DNA of 64,000 nucleotides, taken from assembly GCA_958496175.1 (NCBI GenBank), contig OY292276.1, positions 52,713,080 to 52,777,079 of the forward strand, written 5' to 3'. Below, one piece after another: positions 1 to 11,170 of the stretch (position 1 is its first letter; the number at the start of each line of letters is the position of its first letter). The stretch is from Sisyra terminalis. Lineage: Eukaryota > Arthropoda > Insecta > Neuroptera > Sisyridae. A program made the translations under genes and the position numbers. The notes beneath the pieces are model-generated. The model had not been told where the DNA came from, did not search any database, and saw nothing but the letters and a program-made list of their open reading frames with translations.

Positions 1-191
1 TTAAGCTTGCAAAACAAGAAAATTCAATTAACTAGGATGGTCTGCACATGCTATGTTCGGTGGCGTCTCAAATATAAGATTCTATAGTTATGAAATTTGT
101 AATTATTTTATATTCACAGGAACTACTTTCTATTCGTTTCATTTACTTGAAATTGTTAAATGTAAAACACTCTGTATGTTGACCAACTTAC

Positions 192-730
192 CCTCGAATA
201 CGAATTACGAAAGCTAACTTAGCTTCACCAGGGATGTAATAATTTCCTCGATTTTTTGCTTGTCGGATCAATCTGATTTCATCGCGTTCTTTTTGACGGT
301 ATTCCTTGACGTAGGCTTCTGCCCTTTTAAAGATTTGTTTCCGCTTTTTAAATACAGTTGTACGGCGTTTTATCGCCGACTGGGCACTTTTTAAACGTTT
401 TACATCACGCCGTTTTCGGTGCTTCAGTACCGACTCCGGTACCGCTGGCAACTTCTTTTTACTCTCGACGGGTTTTGTTGCACTGTAAAAACATGAATAT
501 TTTCAATTAAAAATCTCCTCACATGTCTTCTAACCACAATAATATGGTGTTATTTGCACGTTTGATTAAAACCAAATATACACAAAAACCATGAAAAATT
601 CCTATCGCAAATTATAGTAAAACGATGAATGACCATATTAAGCGCAAAAAAATATTTATTAAATTTGTATAATTTGTGATGATTACGGATTTAGAGAGGA
701 ATAAAACAACTTTACTTACGTGTCCGCCAT
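192..730 (-). CDS. RpL7: 60S ribosomal protein L7, 5' part (runs off left edge)
   Basis: Structural protein of the large cytosolic ribosomal subunit. Coding exon 1 is 720-730 (ATGGCGGACAC, then GTAAGT); a 237-bp intron follows; exon 2 is 192-482, with acceptor TTTTTACAG and donor GG|GTAAGT at its end. The join gives [20 protein letters not shown] and onward. About 100 residues are visible: a lysine/arginine-rich start typical of eukaryotic L7, then the family signature [19 protein letters not shown] and the conserved [10 protein letters not shown]. The rest of the gene (family about 250 residues) must lie left of position 1; bases 1-191 are intron. The first exon holding only about four codons is usual for ribosomal protein genes. 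I saw no C/D snoRNA boxes on the minus strand of the intron. Confidence 0.95.
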
Positions 731-790
731 AATTCACAATAAAGAAGGGGATTGTTCGACTGATTTAGTGATTTTCACTCGATTTGGGGG
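731..790 (-). promoter_or_regulatory. RpL7 start region with 5'-TOP-like tract
   Basis: Reading the minus strand, a pyrimidine run CCCCTTCTTT (plus 741-750) lies about 10 bases before the start codon. Terminal oligopyrimidine tracts beginning with C mark the cap site of ribosomal protein mRNAs and link their translation to TOR signalling. A start site near 750 would give a leader of about 20 nt. No TATA box is seen. Inferred from motif and position. Confidence 0.5.
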
Positions 791-1030
791 AATCTACCAA
801 ATGGTGGCACCTGCGCACGAAACTAACGCACAACACGGGCCGCGTGAATTCAAAAATGTATTTTGAAGTTATTCAAATTATTTTAAAGAATATGTTCCAA
901 AATAAAATGAAATTATTGCACATTAACATTTTTACGAAGCGTAAACTACTGGCTATGTTATTTATCGTTGTAAACGAACCAGTATGTTATTGCTATAGAT
1001 ACAAAGATATTCAACTGTTTTATGTTTAAT

Positions 1031-1769
1031 TCGAGTTTTAGCCGTTTTAATGAATTTAATTTTTCCCTCAATTTTAAAATCATACAAATCACATAATTTT
1101 AAAATGTATTAATTATAATAATAATGTATAATAAAACCAATAAAATAAATTTTCAATAATTTCCTTTTACAATTTAAGCCAAAATATCACTTCTTATTAA
1201 CAATAATATTACACATTAAAGTCCGTAATTGTATTTTCTGGGAAGATAATTATAATTAAATCTACGAAATTTAACTTATTAAGCTGTTAAGGGAATTTTT
1301 TATAATGCTAAAATTTAATTACAGGGGGTCAAATCAATTATTTTGTAGTACTTTTATTGACTGTTTACTGCTATTGGTTCATTATAACAACTAAAGTTCT
1401 TTTGCGAAATTTATAAATCGAATATCTGTTTTTCTATAGATTTTTCGAATCATTTATATTTCTTTTTCTCGTAACTATATTTACTTTATTTAATTCGAAA
1501 TTAACAGGTTTTAACAGGCAAGTTACAGAATGCAGGAATGCATTAACAGGAACTCTTCTTAAAAGATAATATATTTTTATTTTTTCTTCAAATCAGAATC
1601 GATATTCCTAAATATGTTGGATAGGAAAATGCTTGGTTTCGAAAAGTGAAAACTAACTTTATCGTCATCTATAAAATTAACGTTATGAGCTAAGATTAAA
1701 TATTTTTCCATAGTACTTTAGTATTATTCCAAGAAAACATTGTGAAAAATAGTCAAATGTTCATCAACT
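1031..1769. other. AT-rich intergenic DNA, no gene seen
   Basis: About 80 percent A+T with frequent stops in all frames. I recognise no coding or RNA gene and no clear repeat. Confidence 0.5.
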
Positions 1770-1777
1770 AGGTATAG

Positions 1778-2735
1778 TAGACTGATTCAAAAAAAATGAT
1801 GATTTTTTTTTCTTAATTATATCGAAAATATTGTTGGGAATGACAAAAAAAAACCTGTGAAAGTTTAAGCACTTAATATTAATATTAAGAGGTGCTGCAT
1901 CGCAAATTTCGATTTTCCATTTAAATAACATGGGAACAATATTCTCTTGCACTTTGGAATTTTATAGCTTACGTTGGTGACAATATTTCGGAATGACCAA
2001 GGTATATTCTTGTAGATAATTGAACGATCTACAAAAAAGGTCGCTAACAAGTTTTTGATATATTTATTTCTTCAAAAGTTATTCGAGGTGAAAGTTGAAC
2101 TAAAGAGAAATTTTAATATTTTTTCAATTTTTTGACGCAACCATCAATTTTATGAGTAAATTTTATAGGGCATTTTTTGTAGAGCACTTTTTTTCCTATA
2201 ACTTATCTTTGTAAAAGTTTTTCATATTTTTCACAGGTTCTAAGTTATTTGCATTAAACTGAAAATATTCGTAATTTTATTGTTTTAAATCAATAATATT
2301 CCCCGAATTTTATATTTTTAACATAATTTTTGTTTTATTACTTAGAACCTGTAAAAAATATAAAAAACTTTCATAGAGATAAGTTTTATAGAAAAAAAAG
2401 TGCTCTACAAAAAATGTCCTATAAAATTTTCTCATAAAATTGATGGTTGCGTCAAAAAATTGAAAATATTTTAAAATTTCTCTTTAGGTCAACTTTGACC
2501 TCGAATAACTTTTGAAGGAATAAATATATCAAAAACTTGAGCTATAAAATTCCAAAGTGCAAGAGAATATTGTTCCCATGTTATTTAAATGGAAAATCGA
2601 AATTTGCAACGCGGCACCTCTTAATATTAATATTACGAGCTTAAACTTTCACAGGATTTTATTTTGTCATTCCCAACAATATTTTTGATATAATTAAGAA
2701 AAAATAAATTCATCATTTTCTTTTGAATCAGTCTC
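1778..2735. mobile_element. Fold-back element 1 (958-bp palindrome)
   Basis: The two halves are near-perfect reverse complements from TAGACTGATTC at the left to GAATCAGTCTC at the right. The flanks AGGTATAG (1770-1777) and TGGTATAG (2736-2743) form an imperfect 8-bp target duplication. About 110 bases in from each end is CTTAATATTAATATTAAG or a close variant, and the arms carry CTACAAAAAAGGTC and TAGAGCACTTTTTTTC modules that recur in the palindromes at 17.7, 20.4 and 27.9 kb. There is no transposase. An 8-bp duplication points to a hAT-like mobilising enzyme, but this is inference. Confidence 0.8.
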
Positions 2736-3060
2736 TGGTATAGTATACTATATCATAGTATCTATACAATACTGTACTGTAATATACACTCGCAGTGTCA
2801 TTTATTAAGATTACCAGAAAAGCGTGAATAATTCGCTAATGTAATTGCCAACTACAAGAGGACCTAAGGTGGCTCTAAAAGATAAAGAAATTTTAAATTA
2901 ACATAAAATTGAGATTTTCTTTATAAAATTCAACGAGAAATCAAAAATAAATTATCTATACCAGCAATCACAGAACTATTTGATTTCCTGACCACCAAAT
3001 TCATAATTTAAATCCCGAAGACCACTAATAGGATTTTTTAAGGGTAAAATATTAAAATAA

Positions 3061-3212
3061 AGGCTCAAGTCCCGTTTAAGTCGGTCTAAATCTGGCAACA
3101 TTAAATTTTCTACTTGGTTTTTTATTTAATTCGCGAATTAAAGACCTATAACGAAAATTTAGCCATAAAAGAGGAAGTTATATTATATTTGAAATGATTT
3201 AACAAAAAAATC
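3061..3212. mobile_element. Short interspersed DNA element, family shared with 13.5, 26.3 and 44.2 kb (decayed copy)
   Basis: GGCTCAAGTCC at 3061, then CTGGCAACATTAAATTTTC, TTTAATTCGCG and GAAAATTTAGCCATAAAAG match, with substitutions, the better-kept copy at 13.54-13.76 kb. The right terminal repeat is not recognisable. Non-coding, MITE-like. Confidence 0.55.
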
Positions 3213-4818
3213 TTATCTATTTTCTTGAATAAAACATTTTGAAGTTGATGAGTACCGAAAAAAGTTTTAATTCTTTTGGGAAATTCTATTTCTTTAATTA
3301 AATTTTTCATTAAAACCTGTAAAATTAAAGATGATCCTTCATACCTGGCCAACGGACGGCGGCTAGTTACACACTTACCTGTTAATTTTTAAAAAAAATA
3401 GATAACCCATTAACAAAACCAGTACTTATTCGTATTTAATTTATTAATGAAATTTACAAAATTTTTAAGTTAACTTATTTAAATAAATATTGCTCAAAAA
3501 TAATTTTGACACAAATAGATTAGTTTTTAATAGATTAGAGAGGAGTTGAATCATAAGAATGGGGTCGGAAGGTAATTTGTAATCATATTTGTTATGTGCA
3601 AAACTAATATTGTAATATTTGAAAATCTATTATGTTTTTTTTTTTTGATTTCAATAGGTTCTTGGCATGAACTTGATTTTCTTAAGTGCCGTATTAAAAT
3701 TTATATAACAAAGGGCATCAACCAGCGTGATGAAAAACCTTTCTAGAAAATGTCTAATACATAATACGTTTATTAATAGAGAATCTATAATCAATTTATT
3801 ACTCAACATTCTTATTTTCGGACAATTCTTTTACAAATAATCTCAGGACAATGTTAAGTAATAAAATTGCAACAAACTTGAATAATCTCAACGTTTCATA
3901 CTTTCATTCTATGCGATTAAAGACAATGTTTATTTGATAAATTCGATTTATTCTTTTCTCAAACAATTTAATTGAAAAACAAATTCTTTTTGCACTTGCA
4001 ACGTACTATTTTTATCAAAATGTTTTAAGTGAACTGCGTGATTCGAATGAACTTATTACTTTATTTATTCTTTATAATTTCAGTGCAAATGTAAAGGTAT
4101 AAGGTATTTAGAGTTGGTGAATGACGGTTTTTAATTTCATTCAGGCTGCAATTTTATATAACAATTTTTTTTTTATATAATTAACGGTTAAATGTTCAAA
4201 CTACTTGCCATCATTATCTTTTCTAGAAAACTTTCTATTAATTTTCACAAACGACTAAACAGGAATGGAAATAATTTTTTTAAACAACAATATTTACATT
4301 AACAAAGAAGTAGAGTTTTACAAATATATATGTTTTAATCATTTTTTTTGAAATAATTTTTCTGTGTAGTTTCAATTAAGATTTCCAAGAATTTCCAAAA
4401 ATTCGTGAACTTTTAAAAATATTTTCAAAGAACCTTCCAATGTTTATTCCATATACTTATTCTTGAGACCTTATTGATTATAACTGAAAATATAAATTTA
4501 TTTACCATATAATTTGAAAATTAAATGCAAAGAGGTAGAAAAAATCTATACTTAAATTTAGGATCTACTGAAAAGTAATTTGACATTTTAAAGCTTGGAA
4601 CCATTACAGTTTAATCTTTTCAATCGATATATAATATCGATATTTAATTTATTTAATAATTTAGAATAATCGATATTAAATTTTTTCAATTCAATAAAAT
4701 ACTAACAAATCTTTCTCACAAAATCTGAACTTGTTCCAGCCTATCTTTAAAATCTATCAATTAAAGTTGAAAAAGAACATCAAAGAATTTCCTAAAGATA
4801 TAGACATTTAAGAGAATG
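3213..4818. other. AT-rich intergenic DNA, no gene seen
   Basis: No convincing reading frame, RNA gene or structured repeat recognised. Frames are short and of simple composition. Confidence 0.45.
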
Positions 4819-4826
4819 ATTTTAAC

Positions 4827-5102
4827 CAGTGCTGTGGAGTCGGAGCCGCGATGTTTAGGTCGGAGCCGGAGTTGGAGTCGTGGAGTTGAAGTCGTGGAGT
4901 TGGAGTCGTGGAGTTGGAGTCGTGGAGTTGGAGTCGTGGAGTTGGAGTCGTGGAGTTGGAGTCGTAGAGTCGGAGTCGTGGAGTCGGAGTCATGGAGTCG
5001 GAGTCGTGGAGTTGGAGTCGTGAAGTCGGAGTCGTATTATTGGTAAATATAGGAATCAGAGTCGGAATCGGAACCGTGTTTTTTTTCGACTCCACAGCCT
5101 TC
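4827..5102. mobile_element. hAT-like short element carrying a 14-bp satellite
   Basis: Ends CAGTGCTGTGGAGTCGG and, inverted, GAAGGCTGTGGAGTCG, flanked by an exact 8-bp direct repeat ATTTTAAC (4819-4826 and 5103-5110). The interior is a tandem array of the 14-bp unit GTCGTGGAGTTGGA, about 12 copies with G/C-for-T variants. The open frames seen here on both strands are by-products of the 14-bp period (42 nt = 14 residues) and are not genes. Confidence 0.8.
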
Positions 5103-5528
5103 ATTTTAACGTTATATTTGTCGCAACAAAAAAAAATTCATTAAAAAAAAACTATTTTTTGAAGGAGAATGACTTCCTTTTAGCTCCAAAAATGTTAACA
5201 AACCAATTTTGATTCCGGAAAGACAAAAATATGAATCTACACACCAAAAAAGCTTAATTCTTCTTCTGGAAACTTTCAAAAAATGAAGATGACTTCATTT
5301 AATAATCACTGGATCATTTATAAAAAAATTGTCTACGAATATTTGATATAATATTAAAAATTGACATAAAACCGTTCCAATTTTATGCAGACAAATTTAT
5401 AAACTTTATTGTTCGATTTTTTTTTGTGAGAATAGATATCAATCTTTTATTTAAAACACTTAACAATAGCGAAATGTTTAAAGTTCTTTTTGTTAAGCAA
5501 TTTTTGCATTGACTTTTATTCGGAACTT

Positions 5529-5781
5529 CCTAGGCTTTGTATAACTTAGAATATTTATAAATAGCAGATCAATACTTTTATAAACTATTAATGAAAAAGA
5601 ATATTTCTCATGTTATTCCTTTAATTTTTGGAAACCTTAATTCTTTGTCCAACAATTTTCAGGCTTTATATAACTAAGGATATTTAAAAATAAACGACCA
5701 ACCCTATTATAAATTATTAATGAAAAAGAATATTTCTTTTGTAATTTCTTTAATTTTTGGAAACCTTAATTCTTTGGAAAC
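5529..5781. repeat. Two-copy tandem repeat, unit about 125 bp
   Basis: The block beginning near CTAGGCTTTGTATAACTTAG and ending GGAAACCTTAATTCTTTG occurs twice in succession with scattered substitutions (5529-5655 and 5657-5781). No coding potential. Confidence 0.65.
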
Positions 5782-7627
5782 TATATCAGATCATGTAACT
5801 GATTTTTAAGTTTAAGATTCATTGATGAAAAATTAAAATTAGCTTTATTAAATTTCGTTCTAGTAATTTTCAATGAAAATCCCTATAATCAATATTTGAA
5901 GAATTTGTTATGTTTTTTTGTTTTATTTCCATTCCTAAACTACTGATAACTTTGCAAAATTACAAATCAAGCTCTTCTGATCAAAATTCCTGTAAGATGA
6001 TCGTAAATGATTGTATACAGTGAAGGTATATTATAATAAAATGATAATAATAATCAATATTTTTTACATAGGAGATTAAGATATTACATATTCGTCTTTT
6101 TGAATTCTCTTCTTCTTCATTTTTTTTTTTTTTTAGTTAAATTAAATACGTTTACGCTATATTACAGTTGTAAAAACATTATTATAATATTATGAAAAAC
6201 TATTTTACATCGTAATAATTCATATAAATAAATATTATTTATTATAATGTCTATCCTATCGTTTCATAATTTCTTTTAACGCAACTCTGTAGTTTTTTTT
6301 TCTTCTTTTTACATAGGTAATCCTTTACTCGCCAATTTGTATTGATGAATATTACTTCGTTTCTACAAATTGTAAAACAATTTTTTTTTTTACTTTTTTT
6401 TCTTGTCAAATGAAATATTTGTGTTTTCTTTTAAATTACTTAAGTGACTCTTTTTTTGTAAAATAGATTTGGAAGCACCAATACATTTCTCACATTCTTG
6501 GTCATATTAGTTTTTTTTTTTACTTATATTTTTACATGCAAAACGGTTTTAAAATTATTCCTCAATTAAATGTCTTAGTAAAGATTCGTCGTTTGAAATA
6601 CACCATTTTTCCACTTTGTGATTTGAAAAAGTTTATTTTTTACTCTTCCATTACTTTAACGAATATGTCGTATATAGTCGGATAAAAATGAATTTATCTA
6701 AACGTTTATTGAAATCTATTATTTTCTAAAGACAATAACCTTATGTTTCCTTTAATCAATATTCGCTATATCAATTTCTAATTTAAAAATGTCTCAAAAG
6801 GTTATTGTACTTTATGTTATTGTATACTTGTAATAATTAAAATTGATAATCTACATTTCTATTTCAACTTGATTGGACCCAAACTTGAATTTGACTAGTT
6901 ATTGAAATAAATATCACCGTTTTTTATAATATGTACGTAACAAATTCAACTAAATTTGATTATTCGTGGTTTACAACTTTAAACTATTTTTATGATTTTT
7001 AACTTTTTTGTTCATCATTGTTCTCGGTGTACATTTATCGTATTTTATTTGATTTTATGATCAATCATTTTTTGACCGTTTTCTTACCGAATTTTCTAAA
7101 TGCTGAAACATCTAACACGAGTCAATACAAACGATTATAATTTTTACAATTTTTAAGATTGTAAATTCGGTATCAATTTGGTGCATTTAAGCGATTGGGA
7201 AAAATGTTATTATACCCAAAATCGATAATCTTACGGTAATTTATGGTACCAAAAGAAATAGCTTTAGATTTATCTTGAATCTGCCCTTGTACTACTGCCA
7301 TGAACTTATTGTATAGCTTCCATTGAAGCTTTTATGGTTAATAATTTAAGCACTTAAGGCTAATTTTGAGATTATTCGATTATTACAGAACTTTCCTTTA
7401 TACTTTCTGTTCAAACTTTAAAAACCAAATTACAAAATCGTAAATCACAAAATCTGGCGTTAAGTAGAACCATTTAGGGATTAACCAAGTTTTTATGAAA
7501 ACCTTTGAATGTAGAATTATAAATATTGAAAAATCATAAACAAGTTTGCAAACTTTGCTTATAACTTCTGTTTCTAAATATTTTCCTAATTACTATAAGA
7601 TTTTTTCGCTAACTTTGAACAGTTATA
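5782..7627. other. AT-rich intergenic DNA, no gene seen
   Basis: Long T runs and low complexity. No coding, RNA or repeat structure that I can support. Confidence 0.45.
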
Positions 7628-7853
7628 CTGTGTATACAATATATAGAATATATTGCGGTCCAATTTATGTAGTATAATTTAATATAATAATATATAAAAA
7701 TCATACCTTAAACATAAATTTGAAAATTGATGAAAATTTTATTGTTTGAACTTCTGTTCAAATTTATGTTTATGGTATGATTTTTATGTATTATTATATT
7801 GAATTATACTACATAAATTGGACCGCAATATATTCTATATATTGTATACACAG
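7628..7853. mobile_element. Palindromic MITE with TA target duplication
   Basis: The arms begin CTGTGTATACAATATATAG and are inverted almost perfectly for about 100 bases each, bounded by TA on both sides (626-627 and 854-855 of this kilobase). A TA duplication fits a Tc1/mariner-type mobilising enzyme. No coding content. Confidence 0.75.
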
Positions 7854-8460
7854 TACTTTACGGTAACTCTTTCTTAATTTACTCTTAATTTACCATATTC
7901 TTTATAAGCCTTTGCAATCCTCTGATTTAACTGGTATAGGTATATAGATTTAAACTATCAAAAATTATTATAGTAAAGCACATAAAACGACTGTGTCCCC
8001 TTTTAATAGGTCTTTTTTAATAGGTATCCCACATTTATAAAATCAAGTACCTGTAATATCAAAGTTAAATATCCAGTACCTACTTGTAATACCCAATGTA
8101 ATAAACTTTAACAAATTATCGTAAAAAAACGAATTAAAGATAAAGTAGCATCAAATTTTAACATGTAAGAGTAAAAGTTGTTATTTCTTTACCACCAATT
8201 CTCTCCGTTTAACTAGGGGTGCAAATGATACATCGATTTATTCAAACATTGATATATCTGTTATAACCATCGATATTGAAACCCAAAACAGAAATATTTA
8301 CTATTTCTGCAATTCAGTTCTCTATTATATGTATGAAAACTTTATTTATTTACATTTTTTTTATGTAAGGTTCAATTCCAGTATAAATAACAATAATAAT
8401 AATATCAGGATCACGGGTAATTGGAAATACAGTTAAATTAATTCAAACAATTATTGATTT

Positions 8461-8502
8461 GCAACGTTTCGTCTTTATTATTAAGACTTTGTCAAGCTCT
8501 GA
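8461..8502 (-). ncRNA. Degenerate hammerhead-like motif (outer left arm)
   Basis: On the minus strand a 5-bp stem II (GTCTT/AAGAC) is followed by GAAACGTTGC, as in the intact copies. The CTGANGA core reads CTTGACAAA instead: an inserted T and G8 changed to A. Probably inactive. Confidence 0.5.
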
Positions 8503-8621
8503 AAAGTATTATAATAATTAATAACAAACATAAACATACTTTACATATAATAATATAGTAATAATATTATTACAAACTGACCTCAACAATGTAATAATAT
8601 TAATATTATTAATTTTACAAT

Positions 8622-8655
<34 letters not shown>

Positions 8656-8784
8656 ATTATTATATGTAAAGTAGGTTTATGTATGTTATTAATTATTATA
8701 ATACTTTTTTAAATAAGAAAATTCAGGTTGTTTAAGATCTTTTTGTTTTTTTTTATTATTTTTTATTTAATATTTTATTATTTC

Positions 8785-8830
8785 AAAAAGCAACGTTTCG
8801 TTACGTAATCGTAACTTCCTCAGGCTTCTT
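8785..8830 (-). ncRNA. Type-I hammerhead ribozyme (inner left arm)
   Basis: Minus strand: stem I strand AAGAAGC, core CTGAGGA (plus 8817-8823), stem II GTTAC-GATTAC-GTAAC, then GAAA, a two-base-pair palindromic stem III ACGU, U and the cleavage base (predicted cut between 8792 and 8791), then the stem I partner GCTTTTT. Stem I pairs over seven bases including one G-U. All invariant core positions (CUGANGA, GAAA, UH) are present. The minimal stem III suggests activity as a dimer, as in Penelope-type hammerheads. Confidence 0.85.
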
Positions 8831-8921
8831 GATTTACAAAATTAAATATTTTTAATTTAATTTTAATAATTTTTTTTTTTTTTATTGAATTTAAATTAAA
8901 AAATATTTAATTTTGTAAATC

Positions 8922-8967
8922 AAGAAGCCTGAGGAAGTTACAATTACGTAACGAAACGTTGCTTTTT
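8922..8967 (+). ncRNA. Type-I hammerhead ribozyme (inner right arm)
   Basis: Plus strand: stem I AAGAAGC (8922-8928), core CTGAGGA (8929-8935), stem II GTTAC-AATTAC-GTAAC, GAAA at 8953-8956, ACGU stem III and predicted cleavage after 8960, then GCTTTTT pairing back to stem I. Mirror image of the minus-strand copy at 8785-8830. Confidence 0.85.
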
Positions 8968-9085
8968 GAAATAATTAAATATTAAATAAAAAATAATAAA
9001 AAAAGATCTTAAACAACCTGAATTTTCTTATTTAAAAAAAATATAAAAGCTGAGATTTGATTTTTATCATCTATTATAATACTTT

Positions 9086-9130
9086 TCAGAACTTGATAAA
9101 ATCTTAATAATAAAGACGAAACGTTGCAAA
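9086..9130 (+). ncRNA. Degenerate hammerhead-like motif (outer right arm)
   Basis: Shares ATAAAGACGAAACGTTGC with the partner at 8461-8502. The core reads CTTGATAAA rather than CTGANGA, and stem II is weakened. Probably inactive relic. Confidence 0.5.
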
Positions 9131-9234
9131 TCAATAATTGATTGAATTAATTTAACTGTATTTCTAATTATCCGTGATTCTGATATTATTATTACTGTTA
9201 TTTTTTTAAATGTTTTTTTCATTATTTATTTTTC

Positions 9235-9312
9235 TCTTTTATGGATGACTTAGTCTTTGGAAGCTTGTTTAGATACCAAATAAACTGCCTTCAAAATTTC
9301 CTTCAGGTAAAT
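9235..9312. repeat. Dispersed repeat shared with 26.54-26.62 kb
   Basis: Contains CTTTGGAAGCTTGTTTAGAT, ACCAAATAAACTGCCTTC and TTCCTTCAGGTAAATAA, matching 26540-26620 with few changes. Origin unknown. Confidence 0.5.
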
Positions 9313-11037
9313 AATTTGTCTGTAAGAAGATAAACTTTAAAATATTTCAGGGAGATAAATACCTTCTCGTGTGCATAGTGCATATAAATTGAACAATAGA
9401 ACTGTTGCGTAGAATTGTTGTACAAGGTTACTTTACGAAAAATGCAGCCAAATGGAATTTAATGGACGAAAATCAGTTGTAATTTGATACGAAGATAAAG
9501 CTTTAATAGAATCACAATAGAAAGAATTTATTATTATTAAAAAAAAAATGGACCAAAGGTTGTATCCGAGATTATACGAAAACCCAATTTGGGTTACGAT
9601 TTTAGCCTTGAATTCCAATCACTTTGAATGTAAATATTAAAGCGAAACTTTCATGCTTTAAAGATGATGTACTACAAAGGTTAACATAATAGTTGTGGGG
9701 GCTTTTTCGTGGCTAAATGATCTTAAATATTTCGGGAAACATTTTAACTCTATCAAACTTATCTACGGGTTTTGTCTGATTTTTAAAGACCTTTTTTATG
9801 GATTTTTCTGGACTATGTCCTAAAAGGACTATCGGTTGCTAGTTCCAATTGGAAAGATATGCTTTTGTAGTGATCAATCTTATTAGGTATACATAACGAA
9901 TTTACATCTTGAGGAAATCATCTGCCTTCCATAATATTCGTTATAGTACATCGTTTTTACAATTTTTAAAAACATGTTGAAACATTGGTTAGTTTGAAAG
10001 TTCAATATTTGTATCATACTTAGACTTATTATATAAAGCTCATGATCATAAACAGGAACAAGCAAAGGAAATAATTGTTCCTTTTCTTTCGCAGGATGAA
10101 TACTGAAATCTCAAACCACAGAGAAAATAATAATTGATTTAATAAGTAGGAAAATATCCATTTCTTTGTCAGTAAATTTCTTTTTTTAAATATACTTTGT
10201 TGATTTTCCTGTTCTACCTCTGACCACAATTCTATCGGCATTTTTATGGAGCTTTAGATCATATTTGTGTTGAAAACAAGTAAGAGATAAATACATTTCA
10301 AAAAGATGTTAAAAATATCACTTCTATTGATATAATACACTAAAAAGATAAAAAATAAACTTATTATCTGAATCTTCGTACCAATTGCACCATCGAATTA
10401 AGGCAATAAACTATTTAGTTGTGCTTCAAAGCGAAAAGTGCAATTTTGTTTACCAATTTGGAAATATTAAACCCTCCTTACTTTCATGTACACCTGGTTG
10501 CCTACAATTAACATTAATTGGCTAATATTGCCTTAAATATCAATGTGTAATCGGTACAAAGATTCAATTCATATAAATTGTTGTTTAGCAGATTTAATTA
10601 ATAGAAGCAAGGTATTTAAATTATTTTTTAAATACATTTATTTTCTCCTATTTAGTGTTTCAATATATTTTTAATATCAATTTTGTCAATCATTGTCTCA
10701 AATTTGAACTAACTTTGTTGTTATTTGTTTCAACTGTAATTTTGATTGTCATTAAATTAATTCACTTTTACGTGCGCCTGTGAAGGTAGCCAAGTTAATC
10801 CAAAGTTAAATATTTAATCAAAGTAGAGACACTTGATGGATATTATTTTTTTACGAAGGATTCTTGCATTATCATTGAGAGTAAGCAGGTGTGCTAAATT
10901 CAGCACGATAAAGTGTTGGAAAATAGGAGAAAAATGAAATTAATACTTCCGTATCTTACGAACAAAGTGAGTTAATAGAACCGAAGTAAAAAACAAGCAC
11001 AAATTCCATAAATTATTACTAGAATTATTTAATTTTT
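9313..11037. other. AT-rich intergenic DNA, no gene seen
   Basis: Short frames only, none resembling a known protein. No structured RNA recognised. Confidence 0.45.
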
Positions 11038-11170
11038 AGCAGGAAAGTGGACTTGAAGGATGTAAATCCATAAACTAATAATTAATTCAGTGACGTTTAT
11101 AAAGTATCGAAAAGTCGCTGAATTAATTATTAGTTTATGGATTTACATCCTTCAAGTCCACTTTCCTGCT
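11038..11170. repeat. Long perfect hairpin (57-bp stem, 19-nt loop)
   Basis: Bases 11038-11094 and 11114-11170 are inverted copies; the only difference (T versus C near the loop) becomes a U-G pair in RNA. The stem begins AGCAGGAAAGTGGACTTGAA. Could be a fold-back MITE remnant or a precursor of small RNAs. No target duplication is evident. Confidence 0.75.

Larger units (their letters stand above)
8385..9204. mobile_element. Nested palindromic elements carrying hammerhead ribozymes
   Basis: The outer inverted arms (about 8385-8520 and 9070-9204) contain a degenerate hammerhead-like motif in each arm. An inner palindrome (about 8705-9046) holds one well-formed hammerhead on each strand. Between them lies an AT-rich hairpin, 8501-8707. 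The simplest reading is that the inner element inserted into the outer one. Animal hammerheads of this class are known from Penelope-like retroelements and retrozymes, but no reverse transcriptase is present here. Confidence 0.75.

Noticed and set aside
483..719. Possible snoRNA in RpL7 intron 1 (GTGATGATT on the plus strand)
   Set aside because: The box-C-like string is on the strand opposite to transcription, and no D box or flanking stem is present.
784..1029. 81-codon plus-strand frame starting MGESTKWWHL beside the RpL7 promoter
   Set aside because: Overlaps the RpL7 leader region, has no family resemblance, and its composition follows local AT bias.
4808..5104. Long frames on both strands with 14-residue repeats (TPTPRL..., WSWSRGVGVV...)
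   Set aside because: Pure products of the 14-bp satellite; the phase and repeat explain them entirely.
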